A stretch of DNA of 64,000 nucleotides from NCBI RefSeq assembly GCF_024733845.1, contig NZ_JANRHG010000001.1, forward strand, positions 62,001-126,000. Direction: 5' to 3'. The notes below the pieces were generated by a model. The model had not been told where the DNA came from and made no database searches. It worked only from the letters and a program-made list of their open reading frames with translations. The translations under genes and the position numbers were made by a program. Shown here in pieces: positions 9,325 through 18,294 of this stretch (positions are counted from its first letter, which is position 1; each line of letters starts with the position of its first letter). Source of the stretch: Neomoorella sulfitireducens (GTDB taxonomy: Bacteria; Bacillota; DSM-521; Neomoorellales; Neomoorellaceae).

Positions 9325-9621
9325 TTACTCCTTTTTATCAAGGCGATCCAGGATGAGGTTGTACCCGTCGGCGCCGTAGTTTAAAAAGCGCTTGACCCGG
9401 CTGATGGTGGCTGTACTGGCGCCGGTGGCGGCGGCTATGGCCGAATAGGTAACCCCCTGGCGCAAGTAGCGGGCTACGGCCAGCCGCTGGGCCATGGCCT
9501 TTATTTCAGCGGTGGTGCACAGGTCTTCAAAAAAACGGTAGCATTCATCCAGGTTCTCAAGGGCTAAAATGGCGCGGAAGAGTTCATCAACCATGGGATC
9601 CTGCAATTTGTCCCGGCTCAT
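9325..9621 (-). CDS. yerC: YerC/YecD family TrpR-like transcriptional regulator
   Basis: This 98-aa all-helical DNA-binding protein belongs to the TrpR superfamily. It has the characteristic LCTTAEIKAMAQRLAVARYL core and a helix-turn-helix (GVTYSAIAAATGASTATISRVKRFL). Family members next to his genes in Firmicutes have been proposed from comparative genomics as histidine regulators. It lies directly upstream of hisZ on the same strand, with a hairpin and the his promoter/operator between, which fits a local repressor of the his operon. Which small molecule it binds cannot be read from the sequence. Confidence 0.85.
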   Translation of the reverse strand: MSRDKLQDPMVDELFRAILALENLDECYRFFEDLCTTAEIKAMAQRLAVARYLRQGVTYSAIAAATGASTATISRVKRFLNYGADGYNLILDRLDKKE

Positions 9622-9756
9622 CCCGTACCCTCCCCCTTAGCTCACGTGAGAGGTTGGAAGTTAGAAGTGAGCAGTCAACAGGTTCTTCTATCTATGTGAT
9701 AATTAACAACTTCGTCATGTACCTGGTTTTTCCTCCACATGTAATATGTTCTTTTT

Positions 9757-9984
9757 TCAACCAATCAGCCTGGTCAGCCATTCTGTCACCGGCCCGAAGA
9801 CCCTGGCTAAAAGTTTGCCCGGGCTGGGTACGGGTAAATTTAAAGCCAGGGCCAGGCTTAGGACCAGGCCCGTGAGCCAGACGATGCCCATAACGGCCAG
9901 TTCCCGCCAGTACTTTTTCTGCCAGATTTCCGGGGCATCCAGGTAAGCTATGACCAGGTAAGCGATGATAATTAAAACAAGCAT
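9757..9984 (-). CDS. small two-TM membrane protein, likely germinant-receptor D subunit
   Basis: The 75-aa product has two membrane segments (about 2-15 and 30-50) separated by a charged loop (DAPEIWQKKYWRE) and a short C-terminal tail. It is the last gene of the gerABC operon, 12 bases after gerC. Small two-TM proteins of this size encoded with ger operons have been described as D subunits that modulate germinant receptors in Bacillus and Clostridium species; that assignment here rests on size, topology and position. Confidence 0.65.
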   Translation of the reverse strand: MLVLIIIAYLVIAYLDAPEIWQKKYWRELAVMGIVWLTGLVLSLALALNLPVPSPGKLLARVFGPVTEWLTRLIG

Positions 9985-9996
9985 GCCATCACACCC

Positions 9997-11298
9997 CTAC
10001 CTGGTACTTCCCTGGGAGGCACCCTTGCCGCCTGCTTCCCGGCTTTTACCCGACGTCCTGTTGGTCATGCCCAGCCGGGTCAACTGCAGGTTAATTTTAA
10101 CCTGTATTTGGGCCCGGCTGAATTCTTCATTCCAATGCTCCTGGACCTGGTGCCAGTAGCGGGGTTTGCTGCGATGCAGGACCTCGCCCAAACCGAAAAT
10201 GTCCGCCTGGAGTTCCTGCTGGGCCTTGCGGACGGCAGCCAGGACGCGCTCTTCCACGGCCCTGTTGACGGCTTCCTGGATGGCCAGCAGATCTTCAGGC
10301 CGGTCGGGATCCAGGTTCATTAAGGCCTCCGCCAGCTCGCATTTACCTCCAATTTCTACATTAAAAATTAACCGGTTACCTTCAATCATGGGTTTAACCT
10401 GCGTACCCGCCCGGTGAAAAATAACTGATGCCTGGCCGTCATCCTTATCACCACCCCGGGCCGGCAGTTCTACTGTAATTACCCCTTCCTCTACTTCACC
10501 CCGTAACCAAATGAGACCCTTTGCCTCTTCTTCATCAAGCCAGCCGGCCAAGCGGTCGTCGCGGAAAGCCCCGGCGCCCCTAATGGCTACTGCCTCGGGC
10601 GGTTTCTTTTCTTCTCCTCCCTTTTGACTGCCTTCTTGGCCCCCGGTATCGCCGCCGCTTTTTACTTCCTTGCTCTCCAGTTCCGGTGTCGGCGTCATAA
10701 CTACCTGGGGCAGTACGGGATTGTCCCCCGGTGCCTCCCACATGACCAGGAGATCTTTCAATTCTATCTTGAAGGTGGTCCGGTTACGCAGGATTCCGGT
10801 TAAAATCGTCCCGGTAGTTAATTCCACTCCCGGCGGCAGTTCCAGCACTTTCCGGCCTTCGCCCCGGGTAATCAATACCGGCGTCGTCAGGCGCATCTGG
10901 CGCCCCCTCGTAAAGAAATCAAGGTAAGATAACCCGCGCCCGGCCAACTCTTCCCCCAAAATCAACACCCGGTTCTGGGACCAGAGCAGGCGCCGCGGTA
11001 CCATTTCCTCAAGCCGCCGGGCCGCCTGAATGAAATCACTACCTGTCGTGGAGATCACTTCCCCGGCCCTGGCCGGCTCGCCACCGCCACCTCCACCCAT
11101 GGACGGGCCGCCGGCTACGGCCCGGGGAATAATGACATAAACGCTCAACCGCACCCGATCCCCGGGGGCGGCATCCAGGGCTACCGCGGATATTATTGCC
11201 AGATCTTCAATCTCGTGACGGCTCCAGCAACCGGCCAGGAAAAACGTCCCCAAGAAAAGGAAAAAGAAGGGGAGTGCCCGGCGAAACCAAGAAATCAT
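9997..11298 (-). CDS. gerC: Ger(x)C family germinant-receptor lipoprotein
   Basis: This is the C subunit of a GerA-type nutrient germinant receptor, anchored to the outer face of the spore inner membrane. The 433-aa product has a lipoprotein signal peptide with lipobox LAGC (Cys24) followed by WSRHEIEDLAIISAVALD, the hallmark of GerC N-terminal domains. A low-complexity, charged insertion (about residues 215-245, Gly/Glu/Lys-rich) separates the N-terminal and C-terminal domains. The ATG overlaps the gerB stop by 4 bases, indicating translational coupling. Confidence 0.92.
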   Translation of the reverse strand: MISWFRRALPFFFLFLGTFFLAGCWSRHEIEDLAIISAVALDAAPGDRVRLSVYVIIPRAVAGGPSMGGGGGGEPARAGEVISTTGSDFIQAARRLEEMVPRRLLWSQNRVLILGEELAGRGLSYLDFFTRGRQMRLTTPVLITRGEGRKVLELPPGVELTTGTILTGILRNRTTFKIELKDLLVMWEAPGDNPVLPQVVMTPTPELESKEVKSGGDTGGQEGSQKGGEEKKPPEAVAIRGAGAFRDDRLAGWLDEEEAKGLIWLRGEVEEGVITVELPARGGDKDDGQASVIFHRAGTQVKPMIEGNRLIFNVEIGGKCELAEALMNLDPDRPEDLLAIQEAVNRAVEERVLAAVRKAQQELQADIFGLGEVLHRSKPRYWHQVQEHWNEEFSRAQIQVKINLQLTRLGMTNRTSGKSREAGGKGASQGSTR

Positions 11299-12392
11299 AT
11301 CCCCGTCCTCCTTTTACCCCGTAACCAGGCCACGATTAGCAATAACAGCGGTAAAAGGAGCTGCCAGACCAGGGTCCAGCCCGGTTCTACCATGAGCAGG
11401 TCATGACGGATTTCGGCTACATTCTGGTAAAGAAGATGCGAGACGGCCACACTTAACGCTCCCAGGGAAGTCACCAGGGCCCGGTATTCTTTAAGGCCGG
11501 TGACGGTGGCCAGGCCCAGGGCTACGACATATAGGTAAAGGGTTATCTTAATAAATACACCTCCTACCCATATGGCCAGAAACAGGGCTTCAATGCGTTC
11601 AAAAAACTGCCCCAGGGATACTACCCGCGCCAGGGCATAAGCGGCAAAGGTCTGGCGGGCGGACTCACAGCAACCGAATACAAAAATGGTGCCCATGGTA
11701 ACCAGGGTAAGGAAAAAGGCTATCCCCAGCAACCCGCTGGTAAGGCTCGCCTTCAGGGCCCGGGGGGGATTAACGAAGGCACCATAGGTGGCAAGGATGA
11801 CTACCTGGCCAAGGAAACTCCAGGCCACCAGGGTTCCCCCCAGGACCGGCCGGAAGCCGTTTTCCAGGATGGGAAGGAGGTTCCGGGGCGACATTTCAGG
11901 CGTGGCAAAGAGCAGGACGATGGCAATAAAGATCACCATCAGGGGCAGGATAAAATCCGTACACCGGGCAAGGACTTCCAGGCCGTTGCGGGCGGCATAA
12001 ACGGCCACGGCCACGATAGTAATACTAAAAAACAAACCCGGTGTTTCCGGCATAACCGCCGTGACCATGAACTCGCTGAACTCGCGGATGACCACCGCAT
12101 CCAGGAGAAAAAAGGCCAGGACAAAAACCATGGCCGCCATTTTTCCCGCCACAGGTCCCAAAATCAACTCGCAGTATTGGAAAAGGGTATAATGAGGAAA
12201 ACGCATAGCCAGCAGATAGACAATGAGGGCCACGACTCCGGCCGCCAGGGTGGCTCCTATGACGGCCAGCCAGGCATCATTGTGTGCCCTAAGGGCCAGC
12301 AAAGACGGCAGGAAAAGGATGGCCGTAGGGAGGACGGCAAACCAGAGCAGGACCGCCGCCTGGCGAGGGCTAATATATCCTTCTTCCCGCAT
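11295..12392 (-). CDS. gerB: GerAB-type germinant-receptor permease subunit
   Basis: The 365-aa product has about ten hydrophobic helices and belongs to the GerAB/endospore germination permease family (APC superfamily), the subunit thought to bind the germinant. It starts MREEGYISPRQAAVLLW, a typical family opening, and has a TDFILPLM segment in mid-protein. It starts 2 bases after gerA and overlaps gerC, so the three genes form one operon. The germinant is not predictable from sequence. Confidence 0.92.
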   Translation of the reverse strand: MREEGYISPRQAAVLLWFAVLPTAILFLPSLLALRAHNDAWLAVIGATLAAGVVALIVYLLAMRFPHYTLFQYCELILGPVAGKMAAMVFVLAFFLLDAVVIREFSEFMVTAVMPETPGLFFSITIVAVAVYAARNGLEVLARCTDFILPLMVIFIAIVLLFATPEMSPRNLLPILENGFRPVLGGTLVAWSFLGQVVILATYGAFVNPPRALKASLTSGLLGIAFFLTLVTMGTIFVFGCCESARQTFAAYALARVVSLGQFFERIEALFLAIWVGGVFIKITLYLYVVALGLATVTGLKEYRALVTSLGALSVAVSHLLYQNVAEIRHDLLMVEPGWTLVWQLLLPLLLLIVAWLRGKRRTGI

Positions 12393-12394
12393 TT

Positions 12395-14056
12395 CTAAGA
12401 TTTACCCTCCCCCGGCCGTGGATTGGAGCTGGCCGGCGGGGTGGGTTTCAAGCCGGCTCCCTGGCGCACCGGATCGCGATAACCAATCTGGCTGGGCCGG
12501 GAGTTCATGGCCCAGCGTGGTGTACGGACCAAAACGTCCTTAAAATCACTGAAATTCCAGGGGGTGACAGGCGCGAGGTAAGGCACCCCGAAGGAGCGCA
12601 GGGTGTTAAGGTGCACCAGGATGACCAGCAACCCCAGCATAATGCCGTAAAAGCCCAGGGTGCCGGCCAGGATGAGTATAATAAAACGCAGGAGGCGCAG
12701 GGTGATTGCCATGGCGAAGGAAGGAAGGGCAAAAGAACTGATCCCCGTCAGGGCCACGACAATAACCATGGCCGGGGAAACTAAGCCGGCGCTTACCGCC
12801 GCTTCCCCAATTACCAGAGCGCCGACGATGCTTACCGCCTGGCCGACCTGCCGTGGCAGGCGCACTCCGGCTTCCCGCAGGAGTTCGAAACTAAGTTCCA
12901 TGATCAAGGCTTCTATTACAGCCGGGAAAGGTATACCTTCCCGCTGGGAAGCCAGCCTTATCAGGAGGTTGGTGGGCAACATTTCCTGGTGAAAGGTGCT
13001 GACGGCAACATAGGCCGCCGGAAGGAGCAGGGCGATGTTCAGGGCGGCAAACCGGGCCAGCCTTAAGAAACTGGAGAGATAATAGCGCTCATAGTAGTCT
13101 TCGCAGGACTGGATAAACTGGATGAAAAGGGTCGGTACGATAAGGGCAAAGGGAGTATTATCCACAAGTATCCCCACCCGGCCCTCCAGCAGGGCGGCCA
13201 CCACCTTGTCCGGCCGTTCCGTATGATCGATCTGGGGAAAGGGGGAAGAGGGATTGTCTTCGATAAGTTCTTCAATGTAGGCGCTTTCCAGGATACCGTC
13301 AATTTGAATCCGCTCCAGCCGCCGGCGTACCTCCCGCAATACCATAGGATCAACCAGATCTTCAAGGTAAGTAATGACCACATTGGTCATGGTATAGCGG
13401 CCCAAACAGATAGTCTCCATTTTAAGGGAAGGGGTCTTCAGGCGCCGGCGGATCAGAGCCGTATTGGCACGCAGGCTCTCAATGAAGCTTTCCCGCGGCC
13501 CCCGCACCACGCTCTCGGCCACAGGTTCTTCTATAGCACGATGTTCCCAGGACCGGGTACTTAAGGCCAGGGCCTTGTTATAGCCTTCCAGGAGCAGGAC
13601 GGTATCCCCCTCCAGGAGATGTTTAACCAGGGAGGCCATGTTGTCAACCACAGCTACATCGGTCATAGGCATGATCTTTTCCATGACCGTGGTCACATCA
13701 CGGCTCCTGTCCGCCAGTTCCCGGGCCAGTTGGGGCGACCCCTGTTGCAGGGTCCTTACCAGGGTATCTTCAACAAGCTTTTTGTCGGCCAGGCCGTCAA
13801 TATATATAATACCTACTTTCAGTACCTGGCCGAGATAAAAATCGCGGTGCACGACGTCGCAGCACTTAGCAAAAATTACATGCAGTTGCTCCAGATTGAG
13901 TTTGAGTTCAGCTGTGAGGCGGTATTCTTCCAGAGTCGGATAAAGCATTTTTTGCGCTTTACCCCCGCCGGACCGGCCTTTCCTATCCTGCTGTCCTGAA
14001 GGCTGCTGGCGGCGAAAAAAAGCCGCCCTTAAGGGTTTGCGGTAAGGACCGGGCAA
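12395..14056 (-). CDS. gerA: GerA-type germinant-receptor A subunit
   Basis: The 553-aa A subunit has a large hydrophilic N-terminal domain (about 1-300), about five membrane helices (about 300-490) and a short C-terminal tail. Family signatures seen include DGLADKKLVEDTLVRTL, LLLEGYNKALALSTRSWE, EEPVAESVVRGPRESFIESL and RREGIPFPAV-like ASQREGIPFPAVIEA. The start is TTG with GGAGGGAGGAAC upstream. It is the first gene of the ger operon and diverges from the wrbA fragment. No convincing sigma-G promoter could be assigned by eye. Confidence 0.93.
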   Translation of the reverse strand: MPGPYRKPLRAAFFRRQQPSGQQDRKGRSGGGKAQKMLYPTLEEYRLTAELKLNLEQLHVIFAKCCDVVHRDFYLGQVLKVGIIYIDGLADKKLVEDTLVRTLQQGSPQLARELADRSRDVTTVMEKIMPMTDVAVVDNMASLVKHLLEGDTVLLLEGYNKALALSTRSWEHRAIEEPVAESVVRGPRESFIESLRANTALIRRRLKTPSLKMETICLGRYTMTNVVITYLEDLVDPMVLREVRRRLERIQIDGILESAYIEELIEDNPSSPFPQIDHTERPDKVVAALLEGRVGILVDNTPFALIVPTLFIQFIQSCEDYYERYYLSSFLRLARFAALNIALLLPAAYVAVSTFHQEMLPTNLLIRLASQREGIPFPAVIEALIMELSFELLREAGVRLPRQVGQAVSIVGALVIGEAAVSAGLVSPAMVIVVALTGISSFALPSFAMAITLRLLRFIILILAGTLGFYGIMLGLLVILVHLNTLRSFGVPYLAPVTPWNFSDFKDVLVRTPRWAMNSRPSQIGYRDPVRQGAGLKPTPPASSNPRPGEGKS

Positions 14057-14250
14057 AGTTCCTCCCTCCTTTATTCGGAAAGCCGTTCAATATCATTACT
14101 GGTTAGCTTTTACAAGGGGAGGAAACATTATACGTAAGTCTCCCCATCTCGTTTGGGCGGCAATAGTATAGATCCGGGTTTAATGAGTAAAAGGGCGAGT
14201 TTTAGCTCACCCTAACCGCAAGGACAATATTCCTGAGGGAGTTGATACTA

Positions 14251-14570
14251 TTGGCCCCTGAGACAAAGATTTTAGTAGTTTTTTACAGCCTCTATGGTAA
14301 TACGGCCAAACTTGCCCGGGCAATAGGAACCGGGGTTACGGAGGTACCCGGGTGTACTGCAATATTAAGGCGGGTCCCGGAGACGATGCCGCAGGAAACC
14401 TTAAAGCAGCTTGAGCAGTCGGCGGCTTATCAAAAAGCCCGGGAAGAGATGAAGGATATTCCCATAGCCACCCTGGATGACCTCGAAGATGTGGATGGGA
14501 TAATTTTCGGCAGTCCCAGCCACTTCGGCAACGCCGCTGCCCAGTTAAAACAATTGCAAGCCTCCCTCCT
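14251..14570 (+). pseudogene. wrbA: WrbA-like flavodoxin, truncated after about 100 residues
   Basis: The frame begins at a TTG nine bases after GAGGGAG and encodes the start of an NAD(P)H:quinone oxidoreductase of the WrbA family: KILVVFYSLYGNTAKLA (FMN phosphate loop), then VDGIIFGSPSHFGNAAAQLKQ. In intact WrbA the last motif is followed by FLDxTG and another 80-100 residues with the second flavin site; here the sequence instead runs into non-homologous codons and then antisense into the 3' end of the molybdopterin gene. The 3' half is missing from the window. The protein would lack half its fold, so I call it a pseudogene created by the rearrangement that placed the oxidoreductase operon here. 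Confidence 0.75.
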
Positions 14571-16789
14571 CATGCTCTTTTCACCTCACAAAGACCCTCC
14601 TTGTAAGGCGGATACCCAGAAATCGGATCAAAGTTACGGGGCACAAGCATATTCACATCGGCCTGGGGCCAGCCGTGAAACACGTCGACTACCCCCGGCA
14701 TGACAATATTGGTTACGCTGGCCTTAAGTTTAATTTCGCCGTGGGGTGAAGAAAGGATAACGTCGTCGCCGTCCTTGATGCCCCTAGCGGCGGCGTCCCT
14801 GGGGTTTAGGCGCACCACCGGCTCCGGCATAAATTGATTTAACCACGGCAACTCCCGCAACTTGCTGTGGGTATATATAGGTACGCGAGAACCAGTATTG
14901 AGAATCAAAGGGAATTTTTTTGCCAGCTCTGGTGTGCTTAAAGGGCTCTCCAGTGGCTCGCGGTAAACCGGCAAAGGGTCAAATTTATACTGGGCAAGAA
15001 TCTGGGAGGCGACTTCCACTTTACCGCTTGGTGTCGGAAAGCCAGGCTGGCCGTCCTGGCGTAAAAGCCCCAGTTCGTACTTCCGGAATTTATTTGGTCC
15101 CTTAGGAGGGATTTCCAAGCCTTCGGGGTTCTTACGCAAGTCATCTACAGTAAGGTTTAAAGGTTTTAGCAATTCATTAAGAGCGGCTTCCTCATTACCA
15201 TTCCAAAATTCTTCAGGATAGCCCAGGCGGGTTCCCAGTTCAAAAGCTATCCGCCAGTCCGGCCTGGCCTCCCCCAGGGGTTTTATAACCGGCTCGCGCA
15301 GGTATATCTTGCGCCCAAAGATGGCTAGCGGGGCCATCCGCTCGTAAGTCATGGCTGCAGGGAGGACCATATCCATAAAGTTATGGGTCCAGGGGCGGAG
15401 GTAATAGTCGACTGCCACAGAAAATTCTATCCTGGCAATGGCTTGCTGGTACTGTTTTGTCTGGGGCCACATCATGGCGTTACCGCCGAACATGACCATG
15501 GCCTTGAGCAGGCCCCTTTCGATATACTCGGGTAGTTTGTTCATCTGGATTTCATTGATGAAATGGGCCCAGACGGGAAAGTATTCCTTATCAACCCGTT
15601 TATCCCTGATCTGCGGGAAAAGATCGGTTTCCCTATTAAACGCCGGGTTGCCGGCAAAAAGATCAAAGGGAAGGGGTTCCGTAGGGATGGTTACACCGCC
15701 TTCAACATCAAAATTACCGGTAATAGCGACCAGGGTAAGTATCGCCCGGTGATTCTGGATGGCATTGGAACTGTGAACGGTCGGAGAAGCGCTGCCAATC
15801 CAGGTGGCGGGTTTGCTGGTGGCAAAGAGCCTCGCCGCTGCTTCAATTTTTTCCCTGGGAACCCAGGTAATTTTTTCAACCTTTTCCGGAGTAAACTCCT
15901 GGACATAAGCTTTTAATTCCGGAAATCCAAGGACCCACCTGTCGACAAACTCCCTGTCATAAAGCTCCTCACGGATTATAACATTCAATAAACCTAGGGC
16001 CAGGGCGCCATCGGTACCAGGCCTGAGCTGCAGGTGAATATCTGCCAGGCCGCTTACCGTTGGCGTAACCCTGGGATCAACAACGATAAATTTGGTGCCT
16101 TTCTCCTTGGCTTCATGCAATTTCCAGTGCCCGTACGGACCGGACCAGGCCGGGTTTTTACTCCAGATGAGACAGGCCTTAGTCTTGAGCGTTGGATCAC
16201 TTCCCAGGGTCGCCAGGCCAAAGGTCAAAATAGAAGCCAGGGCCGTTGCCCGGAAGCAAGTCGAGCTTTCATTGCCGTAGTTGGGAGATCCAAAAGTGTA
16301 CGCCAGGCGCTGTACCGCCGAGCGAGGCTCTTTCGGATCGCCCACATAAAACAAAACCTTTTCCGGACCTTCCCGCTGTTTAATTTCATTTAATTTCTTA
16401 ACAATGGTGTCATAGGCCTCATCCCATGATATCCGCTGCCAACCGGGGTCCGAATCACCTTTGGGGCGGGTACGCTTAACCGGGTAAAGCAATCGCCCGG
16501 GGTCATAAAGCTCCTGCAGGCTGGCAATTCCCTTAGCGCACAGCGGCGCGTTGGGGTACTTCTCCCGGGATTCCACCCTTATTATTTTCCCCTTTTTAAG
16601 TATCGCTTTGATACCGCATTTGGGCGTTTGGTTGCACATATCGCAATAGGTGTAAGCAAAACTCTCTTGTTCGTCGCCCGCAGCAAAAGCCTCATTAGTT
16701 TGAAGTAAATTTCCGCCCTTTGTCGCCAGGGTCATCCCCGTTACGGCAGCAGTTCCTTTGATAAAAGAACGTCGCGTTAACTTAATCAT
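14570..16789 (-). CDS. Tat-exported molybdopterin oxidoreductase, catalytic subunit
   Basis: This 739-aa member of the DMSO-reductase family is probably the extracellular catalytic subunit of a respiratory complex with the two downstream-acting subunits encoded upstream. A Tat signal (RRSFIKG) opens the protein. FeS ligands are C49, C52, C58 and C84: the C-X2-C-X5-C spacing differs from the usual C-X2-C-X3-C. C178 in SSTC lies where polysulfide/thiosulfate reductases carry the Cys ligand of molybdenum. The molybdopterin-binding C-terminal domain ends with SSPHGEIKLKA and VFHGWPQAD. Polysulfide, thiosulfate or a related oxyanion are possible substrates, but the sequence does not decide. It ends over the truncated wrbA. 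Confidence 0.9.
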   Translation of the reverse strand: MIKLTRRSFIKGTAAVTGMTLATKGGNLLQTNEAFAAGDEQESFAYTYCDMCNQTPKCGIKAILKKGKIIRVESREKYPNAPLCAKGIASLQELYDPGRLLYPVKRTRPKGDSDPGWQRISWDEAYDTIVKKLNEIKQREGPEKVLFYVGDPKEPRSAVQRLAYTFGSPNYGNESSTCFRATALASILTFGLATLGSDPTLKTKACLIWSKNPAWSGPYGHWKLHEAKEKGTKFIVVDPRVTPTVSGLADIHLQLRPGTDGALALGLLNVIIREELYDREFVDRWVLGFPELKAYVQEFTPEKVEKITWVPREKIEAAARLFATSKPATWIGSASPTVHSSNAIQNHRAILTLVAITGNFDVEGGVTIPTEPLPFDLFAGNPAFNRETDLFPQIRDKRVDKEYFPVWAHFINEIQMNKLPEYIERGLLKAMVMFGGNAMMWPQTKQYQQAIARIEFSVAVDYYLRPWTHNFMDMVLPAAMTYERMAPLAIFGRKIYLREPVIKPLGEARPDWRIAFELGTRLGYPEEFWNGNEEAALNELLKPLNLTVDDLRKNPEGLEIPPKGPNKFRKYELGLLRQDGQPGFPTPSGKVEVASQILAQYKFDPLPVYREPLESPLSTPELAKKFPLILNTGSRVPIYTHSKLRELPWLNQFMPEPVVRLNPRDAAARGIKDGDDVILSSPHGEIKLKASVTNIVMPGVVDVFHGWPQADVNMLVPRNFDPISGYPPYKEGLCEVKRA

Positions 16790-16824
16790 TGCCTATCCCT
16801 CCCTTTCTCTTTACAAGCAAACAT

Positions 16825-17499
16825 TCATGCTGACGGGGGGCGCTTGTCGTTTAATATTCTTTTTACCCATAATGAATGGTGAACACGAGCATACTCCAGA
16901 GAAATGCTGCCCTTGAGCATCCCTTTTAAACTTTCACGGGAATGTGGGTGTAAGATCGCTAAATAAGCATGGCCGATTAAAACGGCACCCAGCACCGTTG
17001 CTCCCAGGGAATGAACCGGCCGCGCCCAGGCAACCAATCCAGGGGAAAAACTGGCGGGAAAGAGCATCGGCCATCCTGTGGCAATCATCACCAGAAAACC
17101 GATAATGGTTAAAATTGAATTCAATTTTTGGCCGGCATTATATTTGCCCTGTTCTGGCAATACCGTCTTAAACCCGAAAAAACTGGCGGGATAAGCACGA
17201 ATAAACGACCAGTCGGATTTCGTCCAGGTAAAGCACTCTTTAAGCCATTGCACCGTCGCTTTCGGCGCACCGACGGCGAGAATCAGCAAAGTCAAGAAAG
17301 TAAAGGGATAAGCCATAAAATGGTGTATTTGTTGGAAAAACTTTAACCCCTCACTCCCCAGGGCAGCCCCGAATCCCCGGAAAACAAGGGCCAGGCCTGT
17401 TAACAACAGGGCAATAAAAGAAATTGCATGGCTCCAATGCCCTAACCGCTCCGCTAGGCTAAAGCGTTCCAGACTATCAGGAAGCTTCTCGTTAACCAT
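16825..17499 (-). CDS. cytochrome b subunit of the molybdopterin oxidoreductase
   Basis: The 224-aa membrane protein resembles formate dehydrogenase gamma / thiosulfate reductase cytochrome b. Four to five hydrophobic helices carry candidate heme ligands in ERLGHWSHA, QIHHFMAYP, RPVHSLGA and LIGHAYLA. It would pass electrons between the quinone pool and the FeS subunit. I start at the ATG at 17499 (MVNEKLPD), preceded by AGGAGAGTG that overlaps the end of the FeS gene; a longer frame upstream lies entirely in that gene. Confidence 0.88.
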   Translation of the reverse strand: MVNEKLPDSLERFSLAERLGHWSHAISFIALLLTGLALVFRGFGAALGSEGLKFFQQIHHFMAYPFTFLTLLILAVGAPKATVQWLKECFTWTKSDWSFIRAYPASFFGFKTVLPEQGKYNAGQKLNSILTIIGFLVMIATGWPMLFPASFSPGLVAWARPVHSLGATVLGAVLIGHAYLAILHPHSRESLKGMLKGSISLEYARVHHSLWVKRILNDKRPPSA

Positions 17500-17503
17500 T
17501 TTT

Positions 17504-18253
17504 TCACTCTCCTTTCCTGGCCGAATTGATAACCAGGCTGCCGGCAACAGCGACAGCAGCAATACCTAATATGGTCTTGCCCACAGGGTGGACCACATCC
17601 TGCCACCAGCTGACAAAAGCGGGTTCCCGTAATTCCGGCGGCAGTTGCGCCAGATCCAATCCTTCAGGGGGTACGTAGTATATACCAGTGCCTTTAACGT
17701 TTAGTGCCTGATGTTCCTCGATGTACTTTTTGATGGCGCTGTCAGGGGCCTCAAGATCGCCAAAGATACGGGCTTTACCGGGACAATTGACTACACAAGC
17801 CGGCAGCTTCCCTTTAGTAACCCGCTGGATACAAAAAGTACATTTTTCTACTACATTAAGCCTGTGGACCCGGTATCCTTCCTCTTCGTAAGGAGTAATT
17901 TTACCATCAAAATTCGTTATATCACGCTCATTAATAATCCGCGCCCCGTACGGGCAGGCAGACAGGCAGTAGCGGCACCCGATACACTTGTCGTAATCTA
18001 CCGTCACAATACCATCGTCCCTTTTGCTACTCGCCCCCGTAGGGCATACTTTAACGCAGGGGGGATTGTCGCAGTGCATACACTGGGTAGGTATGAACGT
18101 TTGGCGGGCGCCGGGATATTCGCCCCATTCAACTGTGCGTACCTGGTTCCAGTTTACTCCTGGCCGGGTTCCATTCTCCATCTTGCAACTAACTACACAG
18201 GCGTAGCAGCCGGCACACTTCTTTAAATCTAAAACCATCGCCAATCGTGCCAA
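17504..18253 (-). CDS. four-cluster ferredoxin-type electron transfer subunit (NrfC/DmsB-like)
   Basis: This 249-aa subunit carries electrons between cytochrome b and the molybdopterin subunit. It has four Cys clusters typical of 16Fe subunits: KKCAGCYACVVSC, CMHCDNPPCVKVCP, KCIGCRYCLSACP and KCTFCIQR with a late CVVNCP. A C-terminal hydrophobic helix (about 222-240) would anchor it. The start is TTG at 18253, giving MARLAMVLDLKKC as in the family, with GGAGGAGGG at ideal distance. No Tat signal is present, so it may be exported with the Tat-bearing catalytic subunit. First gene of the operon. Confidence 0.9.
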   Translation of the reverse strand: MARLAMVLDLKKCAGCYACVVSCKMENGTRPGVNWNQVRTVEWGEYPGARQTFIPTQCMHCDNPPCVKVCPTGASSKRDDGIVTVDYDKCIGCRYCLSACPYGARIINERDITNFDGKITPYEEEGYRVHRLNVVEKCTFCIQRVTKGKLPACVVNCPGKARIFGDLEAPDSAIKKYIEEHQALNVKGTGIYYVPPEGLDLAQLPPELREPAFVSWWQDVVHPVGKTILGIAAVAVAGSLVINSARKGE

Positions 18254-18294
18254 TTCCTTACCCTCCTCCAAAAAAGAAAATTGTCCTAACCATA

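Noticed and set aside
9641-9675. CTCACGTGAG palindrome and GAAGTTAGAAGT direct repeat upstream of yerC
   Set aside because: Short and low-complexity; could be a dispersed intergenic repeat, but no second copy was seen in the window.
14570-14703. Plus-strand continuation of the WrbA frame
   Set aside because: Beyond about 14560 it has no flavodoxin similarity and is antisense to the molybdopterin gene.
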